Shown here piece after piece: positions 1 to 9,239 of a stretch of DNA of 51,002 bases. This stretch comes from an uncultured Opitutia bacterium (GTDB lineage Bacteria; Verrucomicrobiota; Verrucomicrobiia; Opitutales; Opitutaceae), in assembly GCA_903825285.1 (NCBI GenBank), contig CAIJZY010000049.1:1-51002 (forward strand), in the 5' to 3' direction. The notes under the pieces are model-generated. The model did no database searches. It was not told the origin of the DNA and saw only the letters and a list, made by a program, of their open reading frames with translations. The position numbers were made by a program, and so were the translations under genes. The stretch's first letter is position 1, and every line of letters begins with the position of its first letter.

Positions 1-264
1 CACGCCCCACTCGTAGATCGGCACCTCGAGCGGCAGCGCGACCCAGGGCTTGCCGAAGACCGGCGTCTCGTAGCGCAGCGAGAAGTTGTCCTGCTGGTCG
101 ATGTAATACGTCACCAGCGCCGTCTGCGTCTGCCGGAACTCATGGCCGGGGAGAAAGGCGGACTTCCAGTTGAAGGTGGCAAAGTAGACGTGCGCGATCA
201 GGGCGGCGCAGAAGATCCCGATTAGGAGCCAGGTTTCGCGACGTGAGGGGGTGGGGGCGTCCAT
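1..264 (-). CDS. ArnT/PMT-like membrane glycosyltransferase, N-terminal part (cut by window edge)
   Basis: The first 88 codons of a gene that runs off the left edge. It starts at an ATG (264-262), 10 bases after the stop of the large glycosyltransferase gene. The visible part has a short basic N-terminus (SRRETW), one hydrophobic segment (about residues 12-30) and a loop containing HEFRQTQTA, followed by a region ending LPLEVPIYEW. The gene at 4331-6391 has the same layout (HPFRQTQTA, then IPLEFPIYQ), so the two are paralogues. Families of this kind are polytopic enzymes that take sugar from a polyprenyl-phosphate donor in the periplasm. That role is inferred from the paralogue and the locus. 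The donor and acceptor cannot be read from the sequence. Confidence 0.75.
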   Translation of the reverse strand, partial: MDAPTPSRRETWLLIGIFCAALIAHVYFATFNWKSAFLPGHEFRQTQTALVTYYIDQQDNFSLRYETPVFGKPWVALPLEVPIYEWGV

Positions 265-274
265 GGGGGGAAAA

Positions 275-3200
275 TCAGCCGAAATAAGCTTCCCGCGCCA
301 TGGCCACGTGGGTCGGCAGCGCCACGCGGGCATCATAGAAGCGCGACATGCGGGCGAAGGCCATGGACGCCATCTTGTCTTCATGGGCGAAGAATTTGTC
401 CAGCCCGGCCTTCAGGGCCGCGGCGAGCTTGTGGTAATCGCCCGCGGGGATGAGGTAGGCCTCGTCGTTGTTCACCAGCATCTCCGGGATGCCGTTGACG
501 TTCGTGCTGATGATCGGGACGCGGAACGAGGCCGACTCGAGCAGCACGCGGGGGAACGACTCCTCGAAGCTCGTGCAGACGAAAATGTCGGCCAGCCGGT
601 ACCAGTCGTAGATGTCGATGGTCTCGGGGAACAGCCGGGTGTTCTTCAGCTCCATCAGGGCGATGTCCTGCTCGATGGACTCGAGGTAGAGGCCCTCGCG
701 GGCGCCAACCATGAGGAACTCGATCCGGCCCTGGTCGGCGAACGACGCGCCGTGCTGCTTCATCAGCTGGTCGATGGCGCGGATGTAGACGTGCTGGCCC
801 TTGCGCTGGCAGACGGAGCCGATGTTGACGACCAGCGTGGCGTCGGGGTCGAGGCCGTACTTTTTCCGCAGCGCACGGCGGTCGTGCGCGGCGGCGAACC
901 GCTCGATGCGCTCGATGTCCACCCAGCTGGCGAGCGTGCGGAAGTTGTCGTTCGTGTTCAGCTCCTCGTGGATCTGGCGCGTGGCCTGGGCGGTGAAGAT
1001 GACGCGCCCGGCCTCCTTGATGGCCTGCTCGATCAGCGGCACCACCTCCGGCGCGGCGAGGCTGTGCTCGGTGAAGAACTTCCGCGGCGTGTTGCTCTCG
1101 TGGATGTAGAGCGCGGTCGGTTTGCCCAGCGCCTGGCCGAAGAAGACGACCCAGTACGCCAGCATGGTGTTGCCGACGATGAGGTCGATGTCGTCCCAGC
1201 GCAGGCCGGCGGCGAACTTCCGGAGCCGGGCCTGGAACTCCGCGGCGTTCGGGGCCTTGATGAAGTCGTCCACGGCCAGCAGCTCGACCGGCAGGCCGGC
1301 GTCCTCGAACTTCTTCCGCAGCGGCCCCTCGACGGGCGAGAACACGCGCACGTCCCAGCCGGCCTTCTCCGCCAGGTAGCGGGCGTACTCGAAGATGAAC
1401 AGCGGGGCGCCCTCGAGGTTGAGGTTGTGGGTGACGACGGCGACGCGGAGCTTCAGCGGGCGGCGGGCGTGGCGGTGGTCGTTGGCGTTGAGCTTGAAGC
1501 TCGAGGTGCCGTAGTCGACGACCTCGCTGATGTAGGGATCGCGGAAGTTCGGGTACCGCTGGACGAAAGCGAGGTGCTCCTTCTCCGTGTAGGTGTTGCC
1601 GCGCGTGGCGCTGCCGAGGTGGACGAGCGTGGCCTGGGGCGAATAGACGGTGCGGAAACCGGCGCGGGCGGCACGCAGGCAGTAGTCCACGTCGTTGTAC
1701 GCGACCTGGAAGTCGCGCTCGTCGAAGCCGCCGAGCTGGCGGTAGAGGTCGGTGCGCGTGAGGAGGCATGCGCCGGTCACGGCGGCGACGTTGCGGGCGG
1801 CGTGCGAGAGGAAGAGGTAGCCGAAGTCGTCCTTCGGCTGGCCGAAGAACACGGCGTGGGCCAGGCCGCCCTGCGGGCTGACCCAGATGCCGGCGTGGTT
1901 GAGCGTCTCGTCGGGATGGATCAGCCGGGCGCCGACAACACCCACGCCCGTCACCGTCGTCCAGCCCACCAGGTCCTCGAGCCAGCCGGGCTCGCGGGCC
2001 TCGATGTCGTTGTTGAGGTGGAGCACGAGCGGCGTCGTGGCGGCGGCGGTGCCGAGGTTGACGAGGCGCGAGTAGTTGAAGGGCGCGGTGGTGTTCCCGG
2101 TGCGCAGGACGCGGCAGGGCAGCCCGGGCCGGGCCTCGAGCTCGGCCAGCAGCGCCAGCGCCGCCGGCTCCGTCGAGCCGTCGTCCACGATGACGAGCGC
2201 GGCGTGCGCCCAGTTGACCGTGCGCTCGAGCGAGGCGACGCAGGCGCGGAGGAGCTCGGGGCGGTTCTTCGTCGGGATGACGATGGTCACCGGGTTCGCC
2301 GCGAGGAGGGCCGCGTCCCACTTCAGCTGGTGGAGGCAGAGCGCGTGGTCCTTCATCAGCGGCGGCAGGAATGCGGACGCGCGCAGGCCGCGGCGCTGGA
2401 CGCTGTCGTCGATGGCGCGGCGGGCGGCGTCAAAGAGGTAGCCCTTCTGGTCGCCCTTGCTCGCGGTGCTCTGGGCGTGCGCGCGCCAGTGGTAGCCGAT
2501 GTAGGGGACGTGGAGGATGCGCTCGGGACGCATGCGCTCCGTGCAGCGCAGGATGAGGTCGATGTCCTGCGCGCCCTCGTAGCCGAGGCGCAGGCGGCCG
2601 GCGTCCTCGACGATCTGCCGGCGGATGACGGTGAGATGGTGCGTGTAGTTGTGCGTCAGCGCCATCTCGGGGCTCCAGTCGCCCTTCAGCTGGGGGTCAA
2701 AGCGGCGCCCGGCCTCGTCGATCTTGTCCTCGTCGGTGTAGACCATCTCCGCGTCGGGCCGCGCGGCGATCGCCTCGGCGACATGGAAGAGGGCGTCGGC
2801 CGGGAGGACGTCGTCGTGGTCCAGGAACGCCACGAAGTCCCCCGTCGCGAGGTCGAGGGCGGAGTTGGTCGCGGCGGAGATGTGGCCGTTCTGCGGCCGG
2901 AAGGTAAACTTGATGCGCGGGTCCTTTTTTGCGGCGTCCGCGAGCATCCGCCGCACGTGGCCCTGGGGCGAGGCGTCGTCGGCGACGCACAGTTCCCAGT
3001 TGGGGTAGAACTGGCCGGTGACGGAGGCGAGCAGCTCCGCGAGGAAGGGCGCCGGCGTGTTGTAGGTCGGCACCACGATGCTGATGCGCGGCCCGGCCTT
3101 CGCCAGGGCGGCCGCCTCGCGCTGGAGGTACGTGGCGAGACGGGGGGTCAGCCGGTTGTGGTTCGTCCAGAGCGTGTAGGGATCCTGCTGCTGCCACGGG

Positions 3201-4240
3201 GTCGGCGGGGCGGCCTTGGCGGCGCGGCGGATCATCTTCTCGGCCAGCTTGGCGCGGGTGAGGCGCACCTCGCGCCAGAAGCCGGGCCAGCTCTCCATGA
3301 CGTAGTCCCCGGCGAGCGCGCCGCGCACGAAGGCCCAGACGGTGCGCGCGAACTTGCCCTCGTGGTAGATCGCGATCGGGCCCGAGTTCTCGTCAATTTT
3401 GTTGAGGAACAGCCGCTTGGAGCGGAGCAGCTGGCGCGGGCCGTCGGGATACTCGACGAAGATCTTGAGGCAGGCCGGGCTGAAGTTCTCCGGCCGCACG
3501 TCCACCAGGCCGTAGAAGGCGGAGCGCAGCGCCTGGGGCCACGCCGGGTTGTGGCGCAGGACGTCCTCGCGCTCCTTGCCCCAGATGAGGCGGTTCTCGT
3601 TCACGGCGCCGATGGTGGCGACAAGCCGCGAGATCGTGCGGCTCATTGAGAAGGCCCAGCCGCTGACGCGGAATTTCTCGTAGTGGGCGTTGACCCAGTC
3701 CTGCGGCAGATCGAGGAACGCGACGAGGTCGTTCTCCGGCCACATGGTCGTGGAGTTGACCGTGATCTCGCCGAGCACGCGCGCGGCCTCGCGCATCATC
3801 ACGGCATGCGGCTCGTAGTGGAAATGCCGGTAGAGGTAGTAGAGGCTCTCGCCGACGAGCTCGGTGCGCAGGACGGGCTTGGGCCGGCGGGCGGGCAGCT
3901 CGGTGCCGGCGGTCTCGATCTCGGCGCGGTAGAACTCGGCCCAGGCGTTGCCGGGCCGCAGGGCCTCAAGGGTCAGCGTGCGGGCGCCGAGCCAGGGCCG
4001 GACGGTGACGCGGAAGCCGGAGCGCCGCGCGACGAGACCGCCCTTGAAGAACTCCTCCAGGTCGGGCCGGTCCAGGCCCATGATGCCATAGGTGACCACG
4101 CCATCGAGCAGGGCGCGCACGTCGGTAAGCTCCTCGCCGTTCTTCGCATGGACCCAGCCCCGGATGTCGATCGTCTGGCTGGTGACATGCCACGACGCCG
4201 GTTGGTCGATGAAGGTGTGAAAAGAGGCGGGCTCGGACAT
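275..4240 (-). CDS. Giant multidomain glycosyltransferase: two N-terminal modules, two GT2 domains, one GT4 domain
   Basis: A 1321-residue cytoplasmic protein expected to add several sugars to the growing glycan. Residues 7-110 and about 188-275 are two copies of a module also found at the N-termini of the GTs at 7302-9239 and 9832-11094 (signatures IDIRGW...GLDRPDL and RVSGWAF...GKEREDV). The first GT2 domain starts near residue 385 (SIVVPTYN, then FLDHDD as the metal-binding motif). The second starts near 650 (VTIVIPTKN, VIVDDGST, HLNNDIE). A GT4 domain fills about 930-1320 (RVAVVTHNLNLEGAP near its start, SFEESFPRVLLESASF near its end). The ATG start at 4240 is followed directly by the first module. 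A three-catalytic-domain fusion suggests sequential transfers by one polypeptide. Sugar specificity is not readable. Confidence 0.9.
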   Translation of the reverse strand: MSEPASFHTFIDQPASWHVTSQTIDIRGWVHAKNGEELTDVRALLDGVVTYGIMGLDRPDLEEFFKGGLVARRSGFRVTVRPWLGARTLTLEALRPGNAWAEFYRAEIETAGTELPARRPKPVLRTELVGESLYYLYRHFHYEPHAVMMREAARVLGEITVNSTTMWPENDLVAFLDLPQDWVNAHYEKFRVSGWAFSMSRTISRLVATIGAVNENRLIWGKEREDVLRHNPAWPQALRSAFYGLVDVRPENFSPACLKIFVEYPDGPRQLLRSKRLFLNKIDENSGPIAIYHEGKFARTVWAFVRGALAGDYVMESWPGFWREVRLTRAKLAEKMIRRAAKAAPPTPWQQQDPYTLWTNHNRLTPRLATYLQREAAALAKAGPRISIVVPTYNTPAPFLAELLASVTGQFYPNWELCVADDASPQGHVRRMLADAAKKDPRIKFTFRPQNGHISAATNSALDLATGDFVAFLDHDDVLPADALFHVAEAIAARPDAEMVYTDEDKIDEAGRRFDPQLKGDWSPEMALTHNYTHHLTVIRRQIVEDAGRLRLGYEGAQDIDLILRCTERMRPERILHVPYIGYHWRAHAQSTASKGDQKGYLFDAARRAIDDSVQRRGLRASAFLPPLMKDHALCLHQLKWDAALLAANPVTIVIPTKNRPELLRACVASLERTVNWAHAALVIVDDGSTEPAALALLAELEARPGLPCRVLRTGNTTAPFNYSRLVNLGTAAATTPLVLHLNNDIEAREPGWLEDLVGWTTVTGVGVVGARLIHPDETLNHAGIWVSPQGGLAHAVFFGQPKDDFGYLFLSHAARNVAAVTGACLLTRTDLYRQLGGFDERDFQVAYNDVDYCLRAARAGFRTVYSPQATLVHLGSATRGNTYTEKEHLAFVQRYPNFRDPYISEVVDYGTSSFKLNANDHRHARRPLKLRVAVVTHNLNLEGAPLFIFEYARYLAEKAGWDVRVFSPVEGPLRKKFEDAGLPVELLAVDDFIKAPNAAEFQARLRKFAAGLRWDDIDLIVGNTMLAYWVVFFGQALGKPTALYIHESNTPRKFFTEHSLAAPEVVPLIEQAIKEAGRVIFTAQATRQIHEELNTNDNFRTLASWVDIERIERFAAAHDRRALRKKYGLDPDATLVVNIGSVCQRKGQHVYIRAIDQLMKQHGASFADQGRIEFLMVGAREGLYLESIEQDIALMELKNTRLFPETIDIYDWYRLADIFVCTSFEESFPRVLLESASFRVPIISTNVNGIPEMLVNNDEAYLIPAGDYHKLAAALKAGLDKFFAHEDKMASMAFARMSRFYDARVALPTHVAMAREAYFG

Positions 4241-4330
4241 TAAAGGGCTAAGCTGAGCCCAGCGTCCGGACGGGGTAAAGCATGGTTTTCGCAGGGCGCG
4301 CCGGAACCCCGGCCCGCGCCGCCCGTCCGG

Positions 4331-6391
4331 TCAGCGGACCTGGACGCGGCTCCAGTACGCCCAGTCGCACGCCGAGTTGTTGGCGGGCCCGGGCAGGGTG
4401 CGTAAGAGCAGCTTTCCCTGGATCGGAGTGGTGCTGTCCAGGCTCCAGGCCTGGAAGCCGCGGTCCGCCGCGACCGTGCCGGGCCGCAGCCAGCGATAGA
4501 AGAGCCGCTGGCGTGTGCCGTCGGGCTGCACGGCGACGATCTCGAACTCGACGCCATCGGAGCCGTTGTACCCGTCGGGCTTCATGCCGAACTCGATGGC
4601 GACGTGGCGCGCGCCGGGTGGCGGGGTCAGTTCAATCTCCGTCGGGGCGTGCGCAAAGAACCCTACGTGACCATCGACCTTCTCGGCCGTGGGGTAAATG
4701 CCGAAGGGCAGGGTGACCTTGTCGGGCAGGGGACTAAAGCCGGGGAACATGCCGTGGTCCTGCAGCTGTCCGAGCCAGTAGGTCGCGCCCGGCAGGGGAC
4801 CGGCTCGCGGGACCGGCTCCGAATAAAGCTGGATCCCTTCGAGCGGAAGTCCCCGGAGGGCGTCCAGCGCCCCGGCCAGCATGTCCTGACGCAGGTGCAC
4901 GCTGTATTCGCCGGTCTGGAAAAAGGGTGTCTCGGCCATCCCGAGCTCCTTCAGCCAGTGGAGGTGGCTCGCGCCGTCGGGCTGCCCGCGGTAGAGGAGC
5001 ACGGCCGCGATCCGCTCCGGCCGGACGCGGCGGATCGCCTCGCGGATGACGGTGTCGTCGTGGACGTAGCGGTCGGGCACCAGCATGGCGCGCCGGTGGC
5101 TGTAGTAGGCCAGCACGGGGTTCCAGTTCAGGCCGAAGCCGGCGAGCACATCATCGGGCTGGGTGACCCGCGCAATGGCCAGGGCGAGCTCGGGCGGGCC
5201 GCCGGCCGCGCGGGCCTGCGGCTCGTAGTACTTCTGGAGATAACCGGAAAATTGCGTGAGCAGCACCAGCCCGACCACGCCGTAGCGGCCCAGCGGCGGA
5301 ACCTGCGGGTCCTCCATCAGGGACCGGAGCGGCAGGGCGAGGAGCAGGAGGAAAAACAGTCCGCTGGAGTAGAGATAGTAGTCGTGGACGAAATAGAGGT
5401 TCGTGAATGCAAGCGGGCCGGCCATGGCGATCAGCAGGATCGCCGCGAACCGCCGGCCGTTCCCGCGGAGGAAGAGCAGCAGCAGGACCGCCAGGACAAT
5501 AAGGGAGGTGCTGGGGAACAGCGCGCGCTCGAGCTGCACGCCAAACTGCCGCCAGAAGCCGGGATCGAGGCGCTGCGCGAGCGGGCCGTAGGTCCAGTCA
5601 TGCAGCTCCGACGACACCAGCATCGTGCCGAGCACGTTGTGCCGCTTGACCGCGTCGGAGTAGTGGACCCACCACGTCGCCGCCAACACGCCGGGCCCGG
5701 CGGCCACGGCCGCGCGGATCAGCAGGGTGCGCCACTCCGCGCGCCGCGACCACAGGGCGACGAGCGTGAGGGCGGCGGCCGGGGCGAGGTAGACGGCATA
5801 GGTCGTGACCTTGGCCAGGCCCGCGGCGCAGCCGAGCAGCGCCGCCGCCGCGAGGGCGGGCCCGCGGCCGGATCCGAGGCCGGCGTGGAAGAAATTCAGG
5901 AACCACAGCGCCAGGCAGAAGGCCGTGGACTCGATCAGGAAGGCGCGGGAAAAGAACTGGTAGACCGGGCAGGTCAGCACCAGCGCGAGGAAGAGCCAGC
6001 GCTGGGCGGGCGGCACCTGCAGCCGGCGGAGAATGAGCCAGAGCGCCGGCAGGGCGGCGTAGAAAAACGCCAGGGAGACGGCGCGCCCGGCCTGGTCCAC
6101 GGGCAGCCCTGTCACCCGGCAAAGCCCGGCGACGGCCGCCTGGTAGATTGGGAACTCGAGCGGGATCGACCAGGGCGGCCCCATGATCGGCGTCACGTAG
6201 TCGAGCCGGAACCCATCGCGGAGCATGTACTCCACGGACATGGCCGTCTGCGTCTGGCGGAACGGGTGGGTGTCGAGCAGCGCGTTGTTCCAGCCGGCCC
6301 GGGCGAACCAGAGGCTGGCGAGCAGGACGACCAGGAAGATCGCCAGGCAGGCGGCAGGCTCGCGGGATCGGTTGAGGCTGGGGGCGGACAT
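4331..6391 (-). CDS. ArnT/PMT-like polytopic glycosyltransferase with C-terminal beta-rich domain
   Basis: A 686-residue membrane protein. The N-terminal half has many hydrophobic helices. The first periplasmic loop carries DTHPFRQTQTA, the kind of acidic loop used by lipid-linked-sugar transferases of the ArnT/PMT fold. From about residue 560 the protein becomes soluble and beta-rich, with a stretch around GARHVAIEFGMKPDGYNG that looks like a periplasmic carbohydrate-binding or jelly-roll domain (inference). It is a paralogue of the partial gene at 1-264. It starts 12 bases after the stop of the downstream-coordinate epimerase gene, so the two are probably co-transcribed. The likely job is transfer of a sugar from undecaprenyl phosphate to the glycan or lipid outside the inner membrane. 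Confidence 0.8.
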   Translation of the reverse strand: MSAPSLNRSREPAACLAIFLVVLLASLWFARAGWNNALLDTHPFRQTQTAMSVEYMLRDGFRLDYVTPIMGPPWSIPLEFPIYQAAVAGLCRVTGLPVDQAGRAVSLAFFYAALPALWLILRRLQVPPAQRWLFLALVLTCPVYQFFSRAFLIESTAFCLALWFLNFFHAGLGSGRGPALAAAALLGCAAGLAKVTTYAVYLAPAAALTLVALWSRRAEWRTLLIRAAVAAGPGVLAATWWVHYSDAVKRHNVLGTMLVSSELHDWTYGPLAQRLDPGFWRQFGVQLERALFPSTSLIVLAVLLLLFLRGNGRRFAAILLIAMAGPLAFTNLYFVHDYYLYSSGLFFLLLLALPLRSLMEDPQVPPLGRYGVVGLVLLTQFSGYLQKYYEPQARAAGGPPELALAIARVTQPDDVLAGFGLNWNPVLAYYSHRRAMLVPDRYVHDDTVIREAIRRVRPERIAAVLLYRGQPDGASHLHWLKELGMAETPFFQTGEYSVHLRQDMLAGALDALRGLPLEGIQLYSEPVPRAGPLPGATYWLGQLQDHGMFPGFSPLPDKVTLPFGIYPTAEKVDGHVGFFAHAPTEIELTPPPGARHVAIEFGMKPDGYNGSDGVEFEIVAVQPDGTRQRLFYRWLRPGTVAADRGFQAWSLDSTTPIQGKLLLRTLPGPANNSACDWAYWSRVQVR

Positions 6392-6403
6392 CGGGGACGG
6401 GCG

Positions 6404-7297
6404 TTAGTGCGCGGCGCGGCGGATGCCCTCGGCGAGGGAGACGGTGGGATTCCAGTCCACCGCGGCGCGGAGCTTGGCGTTGTCGAGCAGGCTGTCGTGG
6501 ACGTCCCACGCGTTGGCGGGGACATGGACGATCTTGATCTTCCGGCCGAGCGTCTCCTCCACGTGGGCGATGACCTCGTTGACGGTGTGCGACTCGCCGT
6601 GGCAGACGTTGAAGACCCCCTGGGGTCGGACCTGGAGAATCTGTCCGAGGGCCGCCGTGAAGTCAGTGTGGTAAAGGAAATTCTTGCGGGCGGTGCCATC
6701 TCCCCAGACGGAAAAAGGTGTGCCGGTGCGGGCGCTGTTGAGCAGGAAGGGCACGATGCCCTGCGGCTGGCGCATGGGCGCGGGAAAACCGTAGGGGTTC
6801 GAGATGCGCAGGATGGTGTAGGCGAGGCCGGCGCGCGCGGCGGTGTCCTCGATCAGGCGCTCGGCGAGCAACTTGGCCCGGCCGTAGCAGCCGATCGGCG
6901 CGCAGTCATCGCTCTCCCGGCTGGGCCGATTATCGCGGGCGTTGCCGTAGACCGCGCCGCCCGACGAGAAGAAGATGAAGTGCGGCCGCCGGCCGGCCGG
7001 CCGGGCCGCGACGGCGGCGAGGAGGTTGCGCAGGTACGGCAGGTCCTGCTGCTCCTCCGCGCCCGGCTGCCGCTCGGACGTGGCGGGCAGGGTGCTCCAG
7101 GCCAGGTGCAGCACCGCGTCGGCCCCGGCCAGCGCGCCGGGCTCCGTCAGGCCGGCGAGCGGAAGAAAGCCGTCGCCGCCCTGCCGGGAGAACAGCGTCA
7201 CCACCTGCGCCGGGGCGCGGAAATGCGCGACGATCAGCGCGGCGAGGCGGCCACGCCCGCCAGTGACGAACAGTCGTTGCGGGGTCGGTGCGGACAT
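6404..7297 (-). CDS. NAD(P)-dependent sugar epimerase/dehydratase (extended SDR)
   Basis: A 297-residue extended short-chain dehydrogenase. The start is the ATG at 7297-7295, 4 bases after the stop of the preceding GT gene. An upstream in-frame extension to 7480 overlaps that gene and does not resemble the family. The Rossmann motif is TGGRGRLAA, where the usual third glycine is replaced by alanine. SSGGAVYGN and the catalytic YGRAK (Tyr-x-x-x-Lys) follow, and then NPYGFP. These mark an enzyme acting on nucleotide sugars, such as a UDP- or GDP-hexose/heptose epimerase or reductase. The exact substrate is not readable. It sits in a run of GT genes, consistent with precursor supply. Confidence 0.85.
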   Translation of the reverse strand: MSAPTPQRLFVTGGRGRLAALIVAHFRAPAQVVTLFSRQGGDGFLPLAGLTEPGALAGADAVLHLAWSTLPATSERQPGAEEQQDLPYLRNLLAAVAARPAGRRPHFIFFSSGGAVYGNARDNRPSRESDDCAPIGCYGRAKLLAERLIEDTAARAGLAYTILRISNPYGFPAPMRQPQGIVPFLLNSARTGTPFSVWGDGTARKNFLYHTDFTAALGQILQVRPQGVFNVCHGESHTVNEVIAHVEETLGRKIKIVHVPANAWDVHDSLLDNAKLRAAVDWNPTVSLAEGIRRAAH

Positions 7298-7301
7298 GAA
7301 G

Positions 7302-9239
7302 CTACGACGTTGCCAGCGTGCGGTAGAAATTGGCAAGCGCCTCCGCGCTGCGCCGCCAGCTGAAGTGCTGCGCGGCGAACGCCGCGGCCCCGCGGCCGAG
7401 CCGTTCGGCCAGCGCCGGGTCGGCGCGCAGCGCCCGCACGGCCCCGGCGATGCCCGCGGCGTCGGCCCGGTCGAGCACATAGGCGTCGAGGCCGTGGCGG
7501 ACCAGCGTGCCGAGGTTGGTGCGCGGCAGCACCACCGGCCGGCCGAGCGCGAAAAACTCGGGGAGCTTCGAGGGGAACCGGTAGTCGTTGAACTCGTCGG
7601 GCCCGCCGGGCTGCACGAAGATGTCGGCCAGCGCCATCAGCGCGGGCAGGTGCCGGTGATGCGGGATCTGGCCCAGCTCGAGCACATAGGGGGCGACGGC
7701 CGTGGCGAGCGGCTCCTGCAGGGGCACGCGGTCGTGGCCGGTGCGGATCAGGGTGACGCGCTCCCCGGCGCGGTTGAGCTCGGCGACCGCCGCGTACAGC
7801 TCACGCACTTCGGCGGCGTTCGCGGCGTGGACGTTGCCGTGGTAGAAGAGCACCGTCTCGCCCCGTGCGGCGTCGAGCACGCGGCGGAACGCATCGGGCC
7901 GCGGCCGCGGATAAAAATGCCGGGCATCGGCTGCCGGCGGGAGGATGAGGCAGGCCTTGCCGGCGGGGACGAACTCGCGGAGGCGCTCGGTGATGACCGT
8001 GATGCCGTCGGCCGCCGCGAGGAAGGCGCGGCTGCGGTGCGGGTGCGAGAGACCGGGGGGCACGAGCCGGTCGAGCGCGTTGTCGTCCAGTCGGTCGAGG
8101 TCCGCGAACTCGCGCCCGAGCGTGAGGGCGAGGAGGTGCTGCTCGTTGTCCTCCAGGTGCACGATCACCCGCGCGCCATGGCGCGCGCGCAGCTGTTCAG
8201 TCACAACGCGCACGTTCTCGCGGCAGGTCCAGGCGTGGATGACGTCCGGCCCGCGGCCGTCGGGGAAGGTCACGCCGCGCTCCGCCTCGGCAAATGTCAG
8301 GCCGCGAAACGCCGGGCGGTCGTGCAGGGCGAGCGTCTCCGGGTCGTGGGTCACGGCGACCGCGCAGGCATGGCCGGAGGCGGCGAGCTCGTTGGCGAGG
8401 GCGGCGACATGGAGCGCGCTGTTCGAGGCGAACGTGCCGTGCAGCACGAAGAGCAGGTTCAGGGGCCGGTCCGCGCGATTCGGGGCGGGTGGGGCGGACG
8501 GCATGGCCGCGCCGGGGACGTCCAGTCCAACGCGGGGAACGGTGAGGTCGAGGTTGGCGGCGTGGTTCTCGTCGGTAGCGACGCTGAACGAGACCTTGGT
8601 TGACGCGATGGCGATACACCCACTGGCCAGCCGGGCCCGCACCCGGACGGGACCGTGTCCGGCCACGAGGAAATCCTGGCTGCGGAAGCCGGCGCGGCCG
8701 GCGTGGGACACGCCGGGAAACAGCGCGGCCACGTCGTCGCGCTTCCGGCCGACGTCGCAGGCGATCTCCCGGTGCCCATAGCGCAGCGTGAGCTCCGTGA
8801 TCGGCTCGTCCACATCCAAGGCCCAGCCGCCGACCTTCACGCGGTCGCGCAGCAGGCCTTCGGAGATGGGCTCGTCCATCACCGCGGCGAACGGCCGGGG
8901 CTCGACCGCAACGGTGAGCTGGCGGCAGCACTGCCACGTGCCGTCGGGGCGCTGGGCCTCGAGGGTGGCGGCGTGGACGCCGACGGGCAGCGGTCCCGTC
9001 AGGATGAAGCCACAGCGCACGGCGGCGGGGTGCGAGGGAAAGAGGGTGGGCACGTCCGCGCGGGCGGTGCGCTCAGTGAGCGGCACGACGCCGGCGGCGG
9101 TGGCGAGGCGGACGGGCGGCGGCTCGGGCAGCTCCTCCGCGAGGCACCAGCCCTGGACGCGGACCTCGTGCGCGAAGGCGTGGAGCGGGCGCGGCGTCTC
9201 GATCTCGGCGTGGAGCCGGAGGGCGGCGGACGAGCTCAT
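7302..9239 (-). CDS. GT4-family glycosyltransferase with two N-terminal modules
   Basis: A 645-residue protein. The ATG at 9239-9237 overlaps the stop of the coiled-coil gene by 4 bases (ATGA), so I prefer it to a start 17 codons earlier. Two tandem copies of the locus-specific module fill about residues 6-115 and 115-220 (signatures VRVQGWCL...ARADVPTLFP and VKVGGWAL...KRDDVAALFP). A GT-B fold follows: NLLFVLHGTF, later VLFYHGNVH, and the C-terminal FPSKLPEFFALGRPVVLP typical of GT4 nucleotide-sugar binding. Expected to be a cytoplasmic, retaining enzyme. Donor and acceptor are unknown. It shares a transcription unit with the coiled-coil protein and the epimerase. Confidence 0.88.
   Translation of the reverse strand: MSSSAALRLHAEIETPRPLHAFAHEVRVQGWCLAEELPEPPPVRLATAAGVVPLTERTARADVPTLFPSHPAAVRCGFILTGPLPVGVHAATLEAQRPDGTWQCCRQLTVAVEPRPFAAVMDEPISEGLLRDRVKVGGWALDVDEPITELTLRYGHREIACDVGRKRDDVAALFPGVSHAGRAGFRSQDFLVAGHGPVRVRARLASGCIAIASTKVSFSVATDENHAANLDLTVPRVGLDVPGAAMPSAPPAPNRADRPLNLLFVLHGTFASNSALHVAALANELAASGHACAVAVTHDPETLALHDRPAFRGLTFAEAERGVTFPDGRGPDVIHAWTCRENVRVVTEQLRARHGARVIVHLEDNEQHLLALTLGREFADLDRLDDNALDRLVPPGLSHPHRSRAFLAAADGITVITERLREFVPAGKACLILPPAADARHFYPRPRPDAFRRVLDAARGETVLFYHGNVHAANAAEVRELYAAVAELNRAGERVTLIRTGHDRVPLQEPLATAVAPYVLELGQIPHHRHLPALMALADIFVQPGGPDEFNDYRFPSKLPEFFALGRPVVLPRTNLGTLVRHGLDAYVLDRADAAGIAGAVRALRADPALAERLGRGAAAFAAQHFSWRRSAEALANFYRTLATS

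Noticed and set aside
251-3649. Long plus-strand reading frame of 1132 codons
   Set aside because: It is antisense to the three-domain glycosyltransferase. It is rich in Arg, Val, Glu and Asp with no motif, as expected for an open frame caused by high G+C.
4263-4330. CGTCCGGACG palindrome and a distant CCGTCCGG in the gap before the ArnT-like gene
   Set aside because: The arms are short in a very G+C-rich gap, and no T-run follows. Chance pairing is likely.
4604-7363. Long plus-strand reading frame of 919 codons
   Set aside because: It spans the antisense of two well-supported minus-strand genes and their junction, with low-complexity composition. A G+C artefact.
7298-7480. N-terminal extension of the epimerase at 6404-7297
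   Set aside because: It overlaps the 3' end of the GT4 gene. The Rossmann motif begins just after the ATG at 7297.
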